64,000 nt of DNA from assembly GCF_000372725.1 (NCBI RefSeq), contig NW_005201381.1, forward strand, positions 300,338-364,337. Reading direction: 5' to 3'. Positions 52,601 through 62,231 of this stretch are shown here, piece after piece. Numbering within the stretch: the first letter of the stretch is position 1; every line of letters starts with the position of its first letter. The notes under the pieces were generated by a model. It saw only the letters and a list, made by a program, of their open reading frames with translations, did no database searches and was not told the DNA's origin. This stretch comes from Emiliania huxleyi CCMP1516 (Eukaryota; Haptophyta; Isochrysidales; Noelaerhabdaceae). The translations under genes and the position numbers were made by a program.

Positions 52601-52966
52601 GTTCGAGCATTCGAGAGGTTGACAGCCGGCTGGAGTGAGACTGAGACTGAGAGGGCGAAAGACGGGTGGGTCCGAGGGTCCGTACATAGCTATCTGGCGC
52701 AGTTTGACTCGCGTGACTGCGAGCGGCTGCAGAGTGCCTCGTGGTGTTTCTCTCTTCTACTCGCGCCTCGTCTTTTTTACTAACGTACAAGTTCTTCATC
52801 CTTTCGGGGCACGGGGGCATGCAAGCTTTCCGGGGCCGGGCATGCTGGTTCTGGTGCTGAAGCTGTCCTGTGCGGCCTGCGCGCAGTCCTCAAAAAAGTG
52901 CCAGAGTTAGAGCCCGTATATCCCCGGGTGGAAGGCGTGATCGAGCGTGAGTGCGCACGCGGGCCG

Positions 52967-54034
52967 CTACAGGCCCTTGTTGCAGAGGACGTACGCGATC
53001 GGCTTGCCGTCTTTACCCTTGAGCCCCTGGAACTCGGGCTCGAGCACCCCGACGTCGATTTTCATCTCCTGTGGAAAGACCGCGATCGCCATGGGCAGCG
53101 CGCCGTAGATGGAGCAGCAGACGAAGACAAACTCGGCGACGGCGGACGCGTAGAAGCCGAGCGGCACCACCGACTTGAGGATCCCATTCGCGATGGGCGG
53201 CAGCAGCATCGGTGCGATCGGCAGCAGCAGGTTGCGGCTCAGGACTGTGTTAATGACTGCGGACTGAGCTGCCGCCTTGCTCACGCCGAGCGGCGTGCCG
53301 TCCGGCGCTGTAATCGGCACGCCGCCCTGCATCTCGGGCAGCCGCGTGAACCCGACGTTCGCTGCGCCCGCACTGACCACGGCCACGTACGGCACGGCGA
53401 TGCCGAGCCGCTTGATCCATGGCGGACCGTTCTCGACCAGCTTGCGCGCGCCGACCGCGATTGAGCACGAGACGCCGACGGCGAGCGCGTATGCCTGGCC
53501 GACCTGCGACCAGTCGACCGAGGCGCCGGATCGGTTGACGTAGTTGACCATCACGTTGACAGACTGGTTGATCCACTGCCAGAATACGATTTGCGACGGC
53601 GAACTTGCCAGCAGCATGCCGGCGGTCGGAATGGCGTTGGCGGGCACAAACGCGCTCATGCGACCTCCGATGAACATCTGCTCCCCCGTGGTCGGGTGGA
53701 TGATCGCGCTGACGATGCGCTTTGCCTCCCAAAGCTCCGCGTCGCTGGCGTTCTTCGCGTCCCCTTTCTCGTACGCCGCCAGCAGCGCCTGCGCCTCCAC
53801 GAGCTCGGCCTGCGTCGTCAGCAGGGTCTTGGGATCGGTCATTTCGCGAAAATGAGCGAGCCGGCCAGTGAACGAGGACTGGTCGTAGCGGTTCCCGCCG
53901 AGCGTGAACGTTGGTACGCTGCCCTTGTCTGGCGCAGCTTCGCAGCGAGCGGCGGCGGCGATGGCGGTCGACGCGGCAACGGTGGTCGCGGTTGCAACAC
54001 GCGCCGTTTGCGATCGTAGAATGCGGCCGAACAT
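52967..54034 (-). CDS. Sideroflexin, mitochondrial carrier
   Basis: Intronless, 355 residues from the ATG at 54034. An N-terminal Arg/Ala/Thr-rich segment (FGRILRSQTARVATATTVAA) looks like a mitochondrial presequence. Family motifs: RYDQSSFTGRLAHFREMTDP near the start, HPTTGEQMFIGGRMSAFVPA (usually HPDTGE), WQWINQSVNVMVNYVNRSG, and the membrane helices that follow, with FTRLPEMQGGVPITAPDG in between. The length is the usual ~320 plus presequence. Sideroflexins sit in the inner mitochondrial membrane and carry serine for one-carbon metabolism. The gene is convergent with the ankyrin/U-box gene; 366 bases separate their stops. An upstream in-frame TTG extension is not needed. Confidence 0.93.
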   Translation of the reverse strand: MFGRILRSQTARVATATTVAASTAIAAAARCEAAPDKGSVPTFTLGGNRYDQSSFTGRLAHFREMTDPKTLLTTQAELVEAQALLAAYEKGDAKNASDAELWEAKRIVSAIIHPTTGEQMFIGGRMSAFVPANAIPTAGMLLASSPSQIVFWQWINQSVNVMVNYVNRSGASVDWSQVGQAYALAVGVSCSIAVGARKLVENGPPWIKRLGIAVPYVAVVSAGAANVGFTRLPEMQGGVPITAPDGTPLGVSKAAAQSAVINTVLSRNLLLPIAPMLLPPIANGILKSVVPLGFYASAVAEFVFVCCSIYGALPMAIAVFPQEMKIDVGVLEPEFQGLKGKDGKPIAYVLCNKGL

Positions 54035-54530
54035 CGACCCTTTTGAGCGCAGGCGAGGCAATGCAGGGAAGCTGGCCGCTGCCCGCCGTCGGTTCAGTTT
54101 TTTTTCACACCAACGAGAAGACAAGAGTCAAGACACAAGACTCAAAGAGTGCTCCCCGGAAACCTCCACCGGGCACCGGGTCCCCGCCCATGATGCGGTC
54201 TTCACGCGCGCCGCCCTACGTATGTTACTTGTTACCTGTTACAGCACCCAATGGAAATAAGGATTCGCGTCGCAACGAGTACCTACTACGTGTGCCTGGT
54301 CAGTGAGCAGTGCACACCCGGCCGCAGATCGACTAAAGACCGATTACAGCGGGCCGTGGCACTGCTCCTGCCACTCACTTCTCGCGTCACCTAAGATGCC
54401 GCGGGGAGGCGCGCATTCGCCGACATCGATCGTGCAGACGCTACGTCGTACTAAGGTACGTTAGTTGGGCGGGCGGGAACGCGGGCCACGGCCAAGCCCC
54501 CTGCCGGCCAGGCGGCGCGTTCGCCTTCCC
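54035..54530. other. Intergenic region upstream of sideroflexin
   Basis: No supported gene. Serves as the 5' side of the sideroflexin gene and the 3' side of the next minus-strand gene. Confidence 0.4.
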
Positions 54531-56358
54531 TCAAAGCTCGTCGTAGAGCCCCGGCCCGTCGTTCGCTCCGTCGTTGCCCGAGGCGCCGTTCGGCTCTCCG
54601 GAGTGCTCGGTGGCGGCGGGCGCGCTGCCTCCGATCAGAGCGCAACGCGGCTTCATCCGCATATGGCCAGCCGCCTAGTCACACGCCCCGACCTCGAGGT
54701 CTCCCACGATGCTTTCAGCTGCCAACGAGGCGGCGAACTCTCCTTTTGCCGCTTCGCACGCTCGCCCTCCTCGTCCTCGTCCTCGTCGCGCTCGCGCGCC
54801 TGGTGTGTGGATTCGGGGAGCTGACACTCGGCGCATCGCGTGGTCTGCGGCCGTTCGAATACAGTCGAATACCGCTGAACATGAATGCTAGAGAGGGACA
54901 TGCACATGCACGTGCACATGCACATGCACATGTCAATGCACATGCACATGTGCATGTGCATGTGCATGTGCATGTGCATGTGCATGTGCACGTGTTCGCG
55001 CGCCTTGGCCTTTGCGTCTGCCACCGACGAGTAGAGGACGCCGCGGGCCTGCGGTTCGGGAGGCCAGGAGCGGATGATGGGGCTGGTTCGGAGCGAGGGA
55101 GACGCAGGGGGGGGTGGGGAGGGGGGGGGGAGAGGGGGGGGGGGCGGGGGGGGCGCGAGCGTCTTGCCTGCGTCTCCTTCTCCGCAGCCCGCCGTCCCTC
55201 CTCGGCGAGTCGCTGCTCCACGGCCGCCGCTGCACCCGCCGCTGCACCCGCCTCCGCGTCCTTCGCCCCGCCCTCGGCCTCAGCCGCAGCGGTGGCAGCC
55301 GTTGCCGCCGCTGCGGCCGGCTCCGCCTCCGCCGCCGCCGCCTCCGTCGCCGGCGCTGCCTCCGCTTCCGCTTCCGCCGTTGTCGCTTCCGCTGGCGCCT
55401 CCGCTTCCGTTGACGCTTCCGCCGATGCCGCCGCCGCTGCCGCGGCTGCCGCCGCCACCTCCTGCGCCGCCTTCTTCTCCGCCGCGTGCCTTGCCGCTAT
55501 GGCGGCCCGCCTCGCTCTCCTCTCTTCGATCTCGCGCTGCTCGCGCTGCTCGTCCGACTCCTCCGCCTACCGGCGGGCAAGGAGGTGGGGCGGCGCCCAT
55601 GGGTCGTGGCGCAGTGGACGGCGGTTCGCGCCTGCCGCCCCAGCTGCTCCTGGACGCGCTGTCGGTACTCCTCCTCCTCCGCCGCCTCCGTCGCCGCCTT
55701 TGCCGCCGCCCTCTCCGCCGCCGCCTGCGCACGAGCCAAGGATGAGACGGGGAGGGGGAAGGGGGGGAGGGGGGGGAGGGGGGGGGGGGTCGGTGGTGGA
55801 AGAGGAGCGGCGGACGGGATGATGGGCGCTGGAAGCGTCGCGGCTGTGGGGTGCGTGGCGGTCGGAGTGGCGGTCGGAATACGCACGCGCCACCTTCTCG
55901 GCAGCCGCCTTCTCCACCGCCGCCTCCTCACGATCGCGCTGCCTCGCCTCAGCCCTCGCCGCCGCCTTGGCCGCCGCCTCCGCCTCCGCCGCCGCGCGCG
56001 CCTCTTCCTCCTGCTTTTGCCGCGCTGCCCTCCGCTGCTCCTCCGCTTGCTGTGCTGGGTGCGGAGGTGGGGGTGCCAGGACGGGCTGCGCCGCGGCTGT
56101 CGGAGATGGCGGCGGCAGCCCGAGCGCTGCACACGCCTGTGCCATCTGAGTCTGCAGCGCGTACGCCATCTGCGCACCCTGCTGCGCGTGGGCGAGGCGC
56201 AACGCCTCGATGTCTGGAGGTGAAGAACCGGCGTTGTGCGCGGCAAGCATCGTCTTTTGCTGCTGCAGCTGCAGCTGCAGCATCTGGACGTGGTGCTGTC
56301 GCTGCAGCAGAGCCAGGTGAGCCTGCCGTTGGTCACCGGGAGGGGCGGAATGCTCCAT
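54531..56358 (-). CDS. Coiled-coil Ala/Glu/Gln-rich protein, multi-exon
   Basis: Exon 1 starts at the ATG at 56358 (MEHSAPPGDQRQAHLALLQR, Gln-rich). It reaches a Pro run near 55800; its 3' end is not fixed. Exons 55724-55632, 55566-55168 and 55048-54992 follow, all in phase 0 with GC or GT donors, encoding EEEYRQRVQEQLGRQ, DEQREQREIEERRARRAAIA and a long Ala/Glu stretch, then ARGVLYSSVADAKAKAREH. After a CATGCA-filled intron, a last part from ~54878 includes RYSTVFERPQTTRCAECQLP and an acidic DEDEDEEGE run, ending at 54653 or, after another intron, at the TGA at 54531 (NDGANDGPGLYDEL). No family is recognised. The helical heptad-like charge pattern suggests a coiled coil. Confidence 0.5.
54895..54991. 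repeat. (GCATGT)n intron microsatellite
   Basis: GTGCATGTGCATG hexamers in the intron of the coiled-coil gene. Same motif as 4325-4520. Confidence 0.9.
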
Positions 56359-56859
56359 TTCTTACAGACCTCGAGGAAGCCCCACGAGAGGGCGGGTTTG
56401 GTTCAAGGCAGGTGAGGTGGGGCGCGCCCCGGGGGGCGAAGCTCACACGCTGCGTGTGACACGGCGGAGGGAAAAGAAACAGAGGCTTGCTAGGAAAGCT
56501 CACACAGAGGACATTCACCCTTTTTCCGAGGGGTAGAGAGATGGAGCCGCGCGACACTATCGTGCCTATATCTCCCCCCGTCTACGACTACGTGCTGCAG
56601 CAATCGTCCTGAGGGTCCGGCCCCCCACCGAATTGCAAGTAGGTCTGCTCCATTGTCAGACCGGTCGCGGGGTGAACCGGCTCCGACACTTCCACCTGCC
56701 CACAGGGCACGCGTCGGTTTGTCTACGCATGAAGCTCACAGCATGTGACACGAGCGGCTTGTCGTCATCGGCGACGTCGCTACTCGAGGAGGACGAGCTC
56801 GACACAACCACTGCACGGAAGCCGTGCGAGCGAGTGCGCGGGCGGCGGCGCACTTTGAC

Positions 56860-57634
56860 TCAGAGCATGCTCTCAGTCGGACTTGCGCGCAGGCACGCGA
56901 ACGCGAACCGGCGTGCGCCGCTCGACGTCGAGGCGACGGCCGCGGCCTGGCGCTTCTGCGCCGGCGTCGCGGCCTCCTCCTTCTTCGCCTTGCCGGTCGC
57001 GGGCGACTGGCCGCTGGCGGCCGGCTCCGCCTTGGCGATCTTCTTGACCTCGGCGACGACGGCGGCGGCGGACTGGTTGATCTTCGTGAAGACCTCCTTT
57101 TTGGGAGCGCGTCGAGCTTCTCGCCGATACAGGGATCCACACACGCGTGAGCCCGGCCGAGGGAGGTGCTCTGGCTCCCTCACCGCCCCGTTGAGCACCT
57201 TGCCCAGCCACAGGTTGAACTTCACTTGGTGCTCCTTGCCGGAGGCGAATCCTTGCGGTGCGGCATCGTCACAACGCGGACAGAGAGCCCGCCGAAGTCT
57301 CGCGGGCGATGGGCTCGGTGCCGCGCCAGCGGGCCTTCTTGATGAGCGAGTCGTGCTTCGCCGCCGTCGCCGCGATTCCCGTGCCGCCGCCACGGAAAGT
57401 GGCCCGAGCTTATGCGAAGCCCACTTTGCGGCCTTTGCCGCTTGCCCACCGCTTGGCTTCGTCAACGGGCGGCCTTGCCACACTCGCCTCGGCATCACTC
57501 GAAGCTGCGAGCTCGGCTGCGGCCACAAGAGCGGCCTGCTTGGCACGCAGCTGCGCAATCGTCGGCCCGCGTGCGCGGCTTTTCAGGGCCTGTGCCGGCG
57601 AGTTGGCGCTCACGCGCTGAATCATCATCGTCAT
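56860..57634 (-). CDS. Basic Lys/Ala-rich protein, multi-exon, uncertain
   Basis: The start is the ATG at 57634 (MTMMIQRVSANSPAQALKSR, then GPTIAQLRAKQAALVAAAEL), open to 57410 (KGRKVGFA). Further minus-strand blocks look coding: about 57365-57295 (KHDSLIKKARWRGTEPIARE), 57250-57180 (GKEHQVKFNLWLGKVLNGAV) and about 57110-56860 (KKEVFTKINQSAAAVVAEVK, then Lys/Ala-rich to a stop). Exon joins were not settled. The Lys/Ala/Pro-rich C-terminus suggests a nucleic-acid-associated protein, but this is a guess. A transposon copy starts about 60 bases upstream of the ATG. Confidence 0.45.
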
Positions 57635-57696
57635 GGCTCTGTCTCGCTCGCTCGTGCGTCCTTGCAACACACCCCGGACCCAAGACGCACAAGCAC

Positions 57697-58225
57697 CAAT
57701 GGGTGGCAGGTGCCTCTGCTGCTGTGGCATGCCTCACGGCTGCGACTGGCAGGCGCCTCGGCGCGTCAGCTCGGCTCGGCGTAGCGATAGTGGCCAGCGC
57801 AACTCGCCTGGACTCAACGCTCAGCCAGGAGCTCCCGCACGCGCTGGCGCGACTCATGGCGCATGCAACGCGCAGCAATGCTCGCCTCGCCTTGCGCAAA
57901 TGCGACCGCTTCGCAGCCGACAGCCCACCGCCTGAAGCACAGCGACGAATGCGGCACCGGCGACACATGGCAGGCTGGTCATGACGCAGTTATAGGGTGT
58001 TGTGTGCCGTCAGAGTGACTCTCTGTGTGTCAGGGATAGTCAGGGCCGTCCATCAGAGCTCCAGTAAGCTCGGAGACACCCAATTAGCGCGGCTCGACCT
58101 CTTTGAGTCACTGCCTTCCCGGCGGTTTGGCTGTAGAGCCTCTACAACAAACTCTACAGCAAAATCGCGCTCTACATTGGCATTGCTCTACAACGCAGGC
58201 AGTTCGTCCCGCGGCGGATGTAGTT
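57697..58225. mobile_element. Truncated copy of the 981-bp hAT-like element
   Basis: The core from CAATGGGTGGCAGGTGCCTC matches 22269-22740 with few differences (for example a small deletion near 57910). Only the inner part of the right arm is kept, to GCGGCGGATGTAG. The left arm is absent and no flanking duplication remains. Confidence 0.82.
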
Positions 58226-58239
58226 GTAGATTCGCGCGA

Positions 58240-59233
58240 CAGGCAAGGCGCGGCTGCGGGCGACGGCTTCCGCCGTCGCCCCCACCACAGGAGCAGTCAC
58301 ACCACTCCCACTCCAATGATTCACGATCAACGAAGTGCGGTCACTGTGGTGAAGCAAAGGCGCAGTTGCGGGATGCCGACGCCAATGGGCGGGAGGCGGC
58401 GCGGCGTGCTCAACGTGCCAAGGAGTACCAGGGCAGGTCGCTGAACGCACTGGGCGTTGGGACGGCCTCCGTGCCGCGAGCGGCGCAGAGAGTGTTCGAG
58501 CGGACGCGCGCAGACGCGTTGGTGCGGTGGGAGACAGAGCAGCTTGAGCAGTACACTGGCGCGGCTTCTTACCTTCGACGGGAGGACTGCGTGCTGGGGG
58601 TGATCCAGTCGTTCTACATTGTGCAAACGGGCGCGCGCGTGTCTGAGCGTGATTGACGAGAGCAAGCGTTCGTGCATCACCGAGACGGATGTTGCCCGCC
58701 TTTTCAACGCAGTCGGGCGGCGGGTGGCTACGGGTGTTCCGGGCGAGGACACCTTCCCGATGGGCGGCTACTTCAATGAGTTCCGACGCGAGGGTGTGAG
58801 CGTGGAGCTGGTGCGTGAGCTGCGGACGGTGGTCACAGGCGCAATCGCTGCGATCGGTGGCGATGTGTCAGCGATCACGGCGAGCGCAAATTCATTCCGC
58901 AAGTGGTACAGCGACGCGCAGAACGCGACGGCCGTCGCCTTGCTTGGGCGAGGCGATGCGGTGAACATTGCGATTATGCGGGCTGCGAAGCAGGTCTTTG
59001 CCAGATGGTACTGTCCGGGAGGGCGGCTGTACGTGCCGGGAGCTGTGAGCGAGCTCGCGTCGCCGGCGGCCTTCGGTGATTTCGAGGTGCCGGGTGGTGT
59101 GGTGCGAGACCTGCTCTACAGTCTGTACTCTCAGCCCACAAGCAAGTGGTTGGCCAGGGTGGATCGCGCTGAAAGGCGGATGCCGGAGAGGGTGGACGTG
59201 TCGCAGGGACGCAGGCGGCGACGACGACGATGA
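58240..59233 (+). CDS. Unidentified protein carried in two overlapping frames
   Basis: The first block includes STKCGHCGEAKAQLRDADAN (a CxxC pair) and a charged helical part ending near DCVLGVIQSFYIVQTGAR. The second block, in another frame, starts near SVIDESKRSCITETDVARLF, is Val/Ala-rich (VRELRTVVTGAIAAIGGDVS), has FARWYCPGGRLYVPGAVSEL and a very basic end. Both look like real protein and probably belong together, through an intron or because the gene is no longer intact. No in-frame ATG was found for the first block; its 5' side abuts the transposon copy. No family recognised. It is convergent with the 654-residue ORF. Confidence 0.5.
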
Positions 59234-59839
59234 GTGAGCGCACGATGCGGAGCGGGCGCGTCGTTGAGTTTGCGGTCGACAACCGGGACATGGAGGGGCC
59301 TCCGAGACAGTACGGGCCAGTCACCGTCAAGTGTGTGAGAGTGAAGAAGAGACTGTGGAGAGATGCGTCAGAAAAAAAGATATTCGTATCTTTTTGCCCC
59401 CCTCCGCGCAAAAGTTTGTTGTGCGCGTAAAAATCGCTAGCGGCCATGAATCGGTAGGCTGCAGTTATGTGTACTTTTAGCTTACTGGGAGAAAAGGGAG
59501 AGGGGGTTGTGTTCTCTAGGCCCCTAAGGGCCCTACGCGCGGCGTGAGAGCTCGGAAGCGAGCTTTGCACGGCGATCGAGGATGGCACGGTTCACCCCCT
59601 TCACCCGAAGAGCGATGGAGATGCGTTCCGCGTGGTGTGACACAAATGAGAGGCGGGAGTGGGGAGGGTACCGGTCGGTCAACGGTAACTTGCGGTTGTG
59701 AACAGGGTCGTTTGGTTATATCCGCATGTTACAAACCGGTACAAAGTTGTCAAAGCGGATGCCGAAGCCGGGCAGCTCGCAAGCATAGCCCGTCTGCGCC
59801 CGCGCAGTCAGCTCCTCCATGAGCCGGACCCCGAAGGGC
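59234..59839. other. Intergenic region between convergent ORFs
   Basis: Holds the second copy of the 66-bp repeat and otherwise nothing recognisable. Confidence 0.5.
59471..59536 (+). repeat. 66-bp dispersed repeat, copy 2
   Basis: Partner of 7757-7822, same orientation. Confidence 0.8.
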
Positions 59840-61804
59840 TCAGCCCTTGTGGGGGGTGCTGCACTTGTTGGGGTTAGGACAATCAGCGCGCTTATGGCCC
59901 GCAGGGCCCACCTTGCCCGCGCACCGCCCGAATTTGCCTTGGTCGGTGACGAACTGGTCGCACACGTGGTTGTGCTTGCATGTCCCGTCTGGCTTGAGCA
60001 TCGACGGCACATGCGCCTTGCCCAAGTTCCAAGCTGTGCAAGGGGCCCCATCACTCGAAAAGCGTCCATTCCACTTCTTTGCGGTGTTGCCTGTCTCCCC
60101 GGACCGCGGCTCCCCGCCGCGTGTACGAAAAAAGGCGGACTCCTGCACGTTGGGGTACACGGCCGCGAGAATGAGGCGCGCCTCATCCATCATGCCGGCG
60201 AGATAGACCTCCTCGGTTGCCTTGCGCAGGGAGAGCGCCCCGCCAGACTCCTCCACCTTGCGAATGAAGGCGACGAATAGACACACAGCAAGCTGCCATG
60301 GATGTCCGCGATCGAGGATCGTCTCGTAGACGACGTACTGCAGGAAAGCAGTCAGCTCGGTGGGTGACGTGCCCAGTCCAGAAGAAATCATCAGCCACAG
60401 GTTGAGTGCGGCCCCAAATTCCGACTCGGTCTTCGGGTAGACGATGCGCGCACTGTGAACTGAGGTCGCCCGTTGCGTGGTGGTCGTCCCGGCGTTGAGC
60501 GACGCAGTGGTTGACGATTTTGCAACGCCGTCAGCCACCTCCCGGCTCACCTTGGCGAAAGTGAAGGTATAATCCCCAGTTGGGACGGTTGGACCGTGCT
60601 CGGACCCCCCGGCGTCAGGGATTGCAGTCTCCTTGAGCGTCCTCAGGAGGTCCAGGCTGCGGGTAATGTTCGCAAGCTTTCGGGTTTTCTCTTCCCCCTC
60701 TTCCTCGGCCTCGACGCCAGAAAGCTGCTGGGCCAGCTGCTCGACTGCCTCCATCTGGCAGATGCGTCCGGCGGAGATGGCCTGGACGATATCGCCCTTG
60801 GAGGTATCGGCAGTGATGGAGAAGGGCGTGCCCGCGGCTGGGCGGCGGCGCATCGCCACAAGGGCCTGAAGGGCGTTCGTCCCAAAGATGCGCAGGTAGC
60901 GCGGCCGGATGAGGGTGGCAAGAGTGACGGTACTCACGACTCCGACGCCTGCCATCGCCGACGCGTTGGTCGCGACAATGGTGATGGTCGGGCACCGTTG
61001 ATCTGTGTCGTAGGTGCAGGATGCGATCGAGCTGCCACACGAAGGGCAAACAGCGCCGACTCCCCCGAGCCCCCCGAGGACTAGTAGCGGGATCATGACA
61101 AGGCCGTACTGGTAAACGGCGACGGAAAGCGTGCAAAGCAGGCCACCGCGGGCTCGGAGAGAGGCGTGGAGGAGGGAGACCGACTCTTCTGAAGGCTCGT
61201 CAGCATGAGCACCGCCTCCACGGACTCGGCGGAGCAGGGAATCGATCCGGGTCTCAAGCACGTACGTCTTGATGTACGTGTCCATGAAGTAGCCAACGTG
61301 CCGCCCCATGGAGCGCGTGGCGAGGTAGATGGCGGAGAAGGTGAGGAGCACACCTGCATAAGGGCCCATCGCCGCGTAGTCCCGGAACGGCTCGGCAATC
61401 GCCGCCGCCCCGTGGCGGAACAAGGGGTACCCTCCACTGAGGAGGAGGAGGACGCGGACAGGGGTGTAGTCACAGAGTGCGCGAACCTGATAGCCGACAC
61501 AGTAGACGAAGACGGCCATCCTGAGGAAGAAGAGGAGCTCAGGTCCCCCGTCACCGCTTGTCACCAGCTCAATCAGGGTGGTACCCAGCAGGTAGAGGAG
61601 GACTGCCCCAGCCCCGGCACGGTAGACCCGGCTAGTGAGAAGGGCTGCAAGACCGTCATAAGCGAGGCCCACGGCGATCGACCAGAGGAATAACGTGAAC
61701 TCGATCGTAGTGTAGGCCCAGCCCATCAGAGAATCGAGGCCACTGGCCTCTGGCTCTGCTCCCGCCTGGGATCTCCTATTGCGACCCAGAGCTAAGAGAG
61801 ACAT
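59840..61804 (-). CDS. Membrane protein with C-terminal Cys/His cluster, 654 aa
   Basis: Intronless and apparently whole, from the ATG at 61804. The first ~300 residues hold about six or seven hydrophobic helices (for example FTLFLWSIAVGLAYDGLAAL, AVLLYLLGTTLIELV, VYQYGLVMIPLLVLGGLGG, VGVVSTVTLATLI). A small Cys loop (CPSCGSSIASC...C) lies between the last two. The soluble C-terminal half includes EAVEQLAQQLSGVEAEEEGE, then EFGAALNLWLMIS and a Cys/His cluster, GTCKHNHVCDQFVTDQ, GRCAGKVGPAGHKRADC, NPNKC. From memory, similar Cys/His ends occur in proteins of algal retroelements, but no reverse transcriptase, integrase or terminal repeat was found nearby, so element origin is only a possibility. 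Base composition is less extreme than in neighbouring genes and no introns are present. Confidence 0.65.
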   Translation of the reverse strand: MSLLALGRNRRSQAGAEPEASGLDSLMGWAYTTIEFTLFLWSIAVGLAYDGLAALLTSRVYRAGAGAVLLYLLGTTLIELVTSGDGGPELLFFLRMAVFVYCVGYQVRALCDYTPVRVLLLLSGGYPLFRHGAAAIAEPFRDYAAMGPYAGVLLTFSAIYLATRSMGRHVGYFMDTYIKTYVLETRIDSLLRRVRGGGAHADEPSEESVSLLHASLRARGGLLCTLSVAVYQYGLVMIPLLVLGGLGGVGAVCPSCGSSIASCTYDTDQRCPTITIVATNASAMAGVGVVSTVTLATLIRPRYLRIFGTNALQALVAMRRRPAAGTPFSITADTSKGDIVQAISAGRICQMEAVEQLAQQLSGVEAEEEGEEKTRKLANITRSLDLLRTLKETAIPDAGGSEHGPTVPTGDYTFTFAKVSREVADGVAKSSTTASLNAGTTTTQRATSVHSARIVYPKTESEFGAALNLWLMISSGLGTSPTELTAFLQYVVYETILDRGHPWQLAVCLFVAFIRKVEESGGALSLRKATEEVYLAGMMDEARLILAAVYPNVQESAFFRTRGGEPRSGETGNTAKKWNGRFSSDGAPCTAWNLGKAHVPSMLKPDGTCKHNHVCDQFVTDQGKFGRCAGKVGPAGHKRADCPNPNKCSTPHKG

Positions 61805-62231
61805 CGCGAAAACCGCGCCAATAAGTTGCTGCCGATAAGTTCGCCCAACGGCGGCGCGGCGTGCAATAATTGCAAATAGGAAACCGCGCCAGACCGGCGG
61901 CGCCGAAGTGGAACGGCGCCTCGCACGGCGGACACCAGCAATATTAATAATTGACTTGAGTCGCCATGGTAGGACGCCGCCCTGAATGATGTTGATGACG
62001 GCAAAGCAACCCGAATAATAATAGCCATTGCTCCCTCAGTGTAAACGACTGTGAATACCGAACTCCCCCGTTCACACCTAGTCACCGTGGCCCAACTGGG
62101 GTCAAGCCTGCACTCTCTCCACTCAGTGTATAGTGAGTGAGCAGCGCACGAGATAAAAACAAAAAAAAATCGGAGCACTCACTGCGCACCCGCTCTCGCC
62201 GAGCGCCTGCTCAAAGGCGGTTGCCATTTGC
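61805..62231. other. Divergent intergenic region
   Basis: 427 bases between the 654-residue ORF and ARPC3. AT-richer with a TATTAATAATTG motif near 61943. Probable 5' region of both. Confidence 0.4.
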
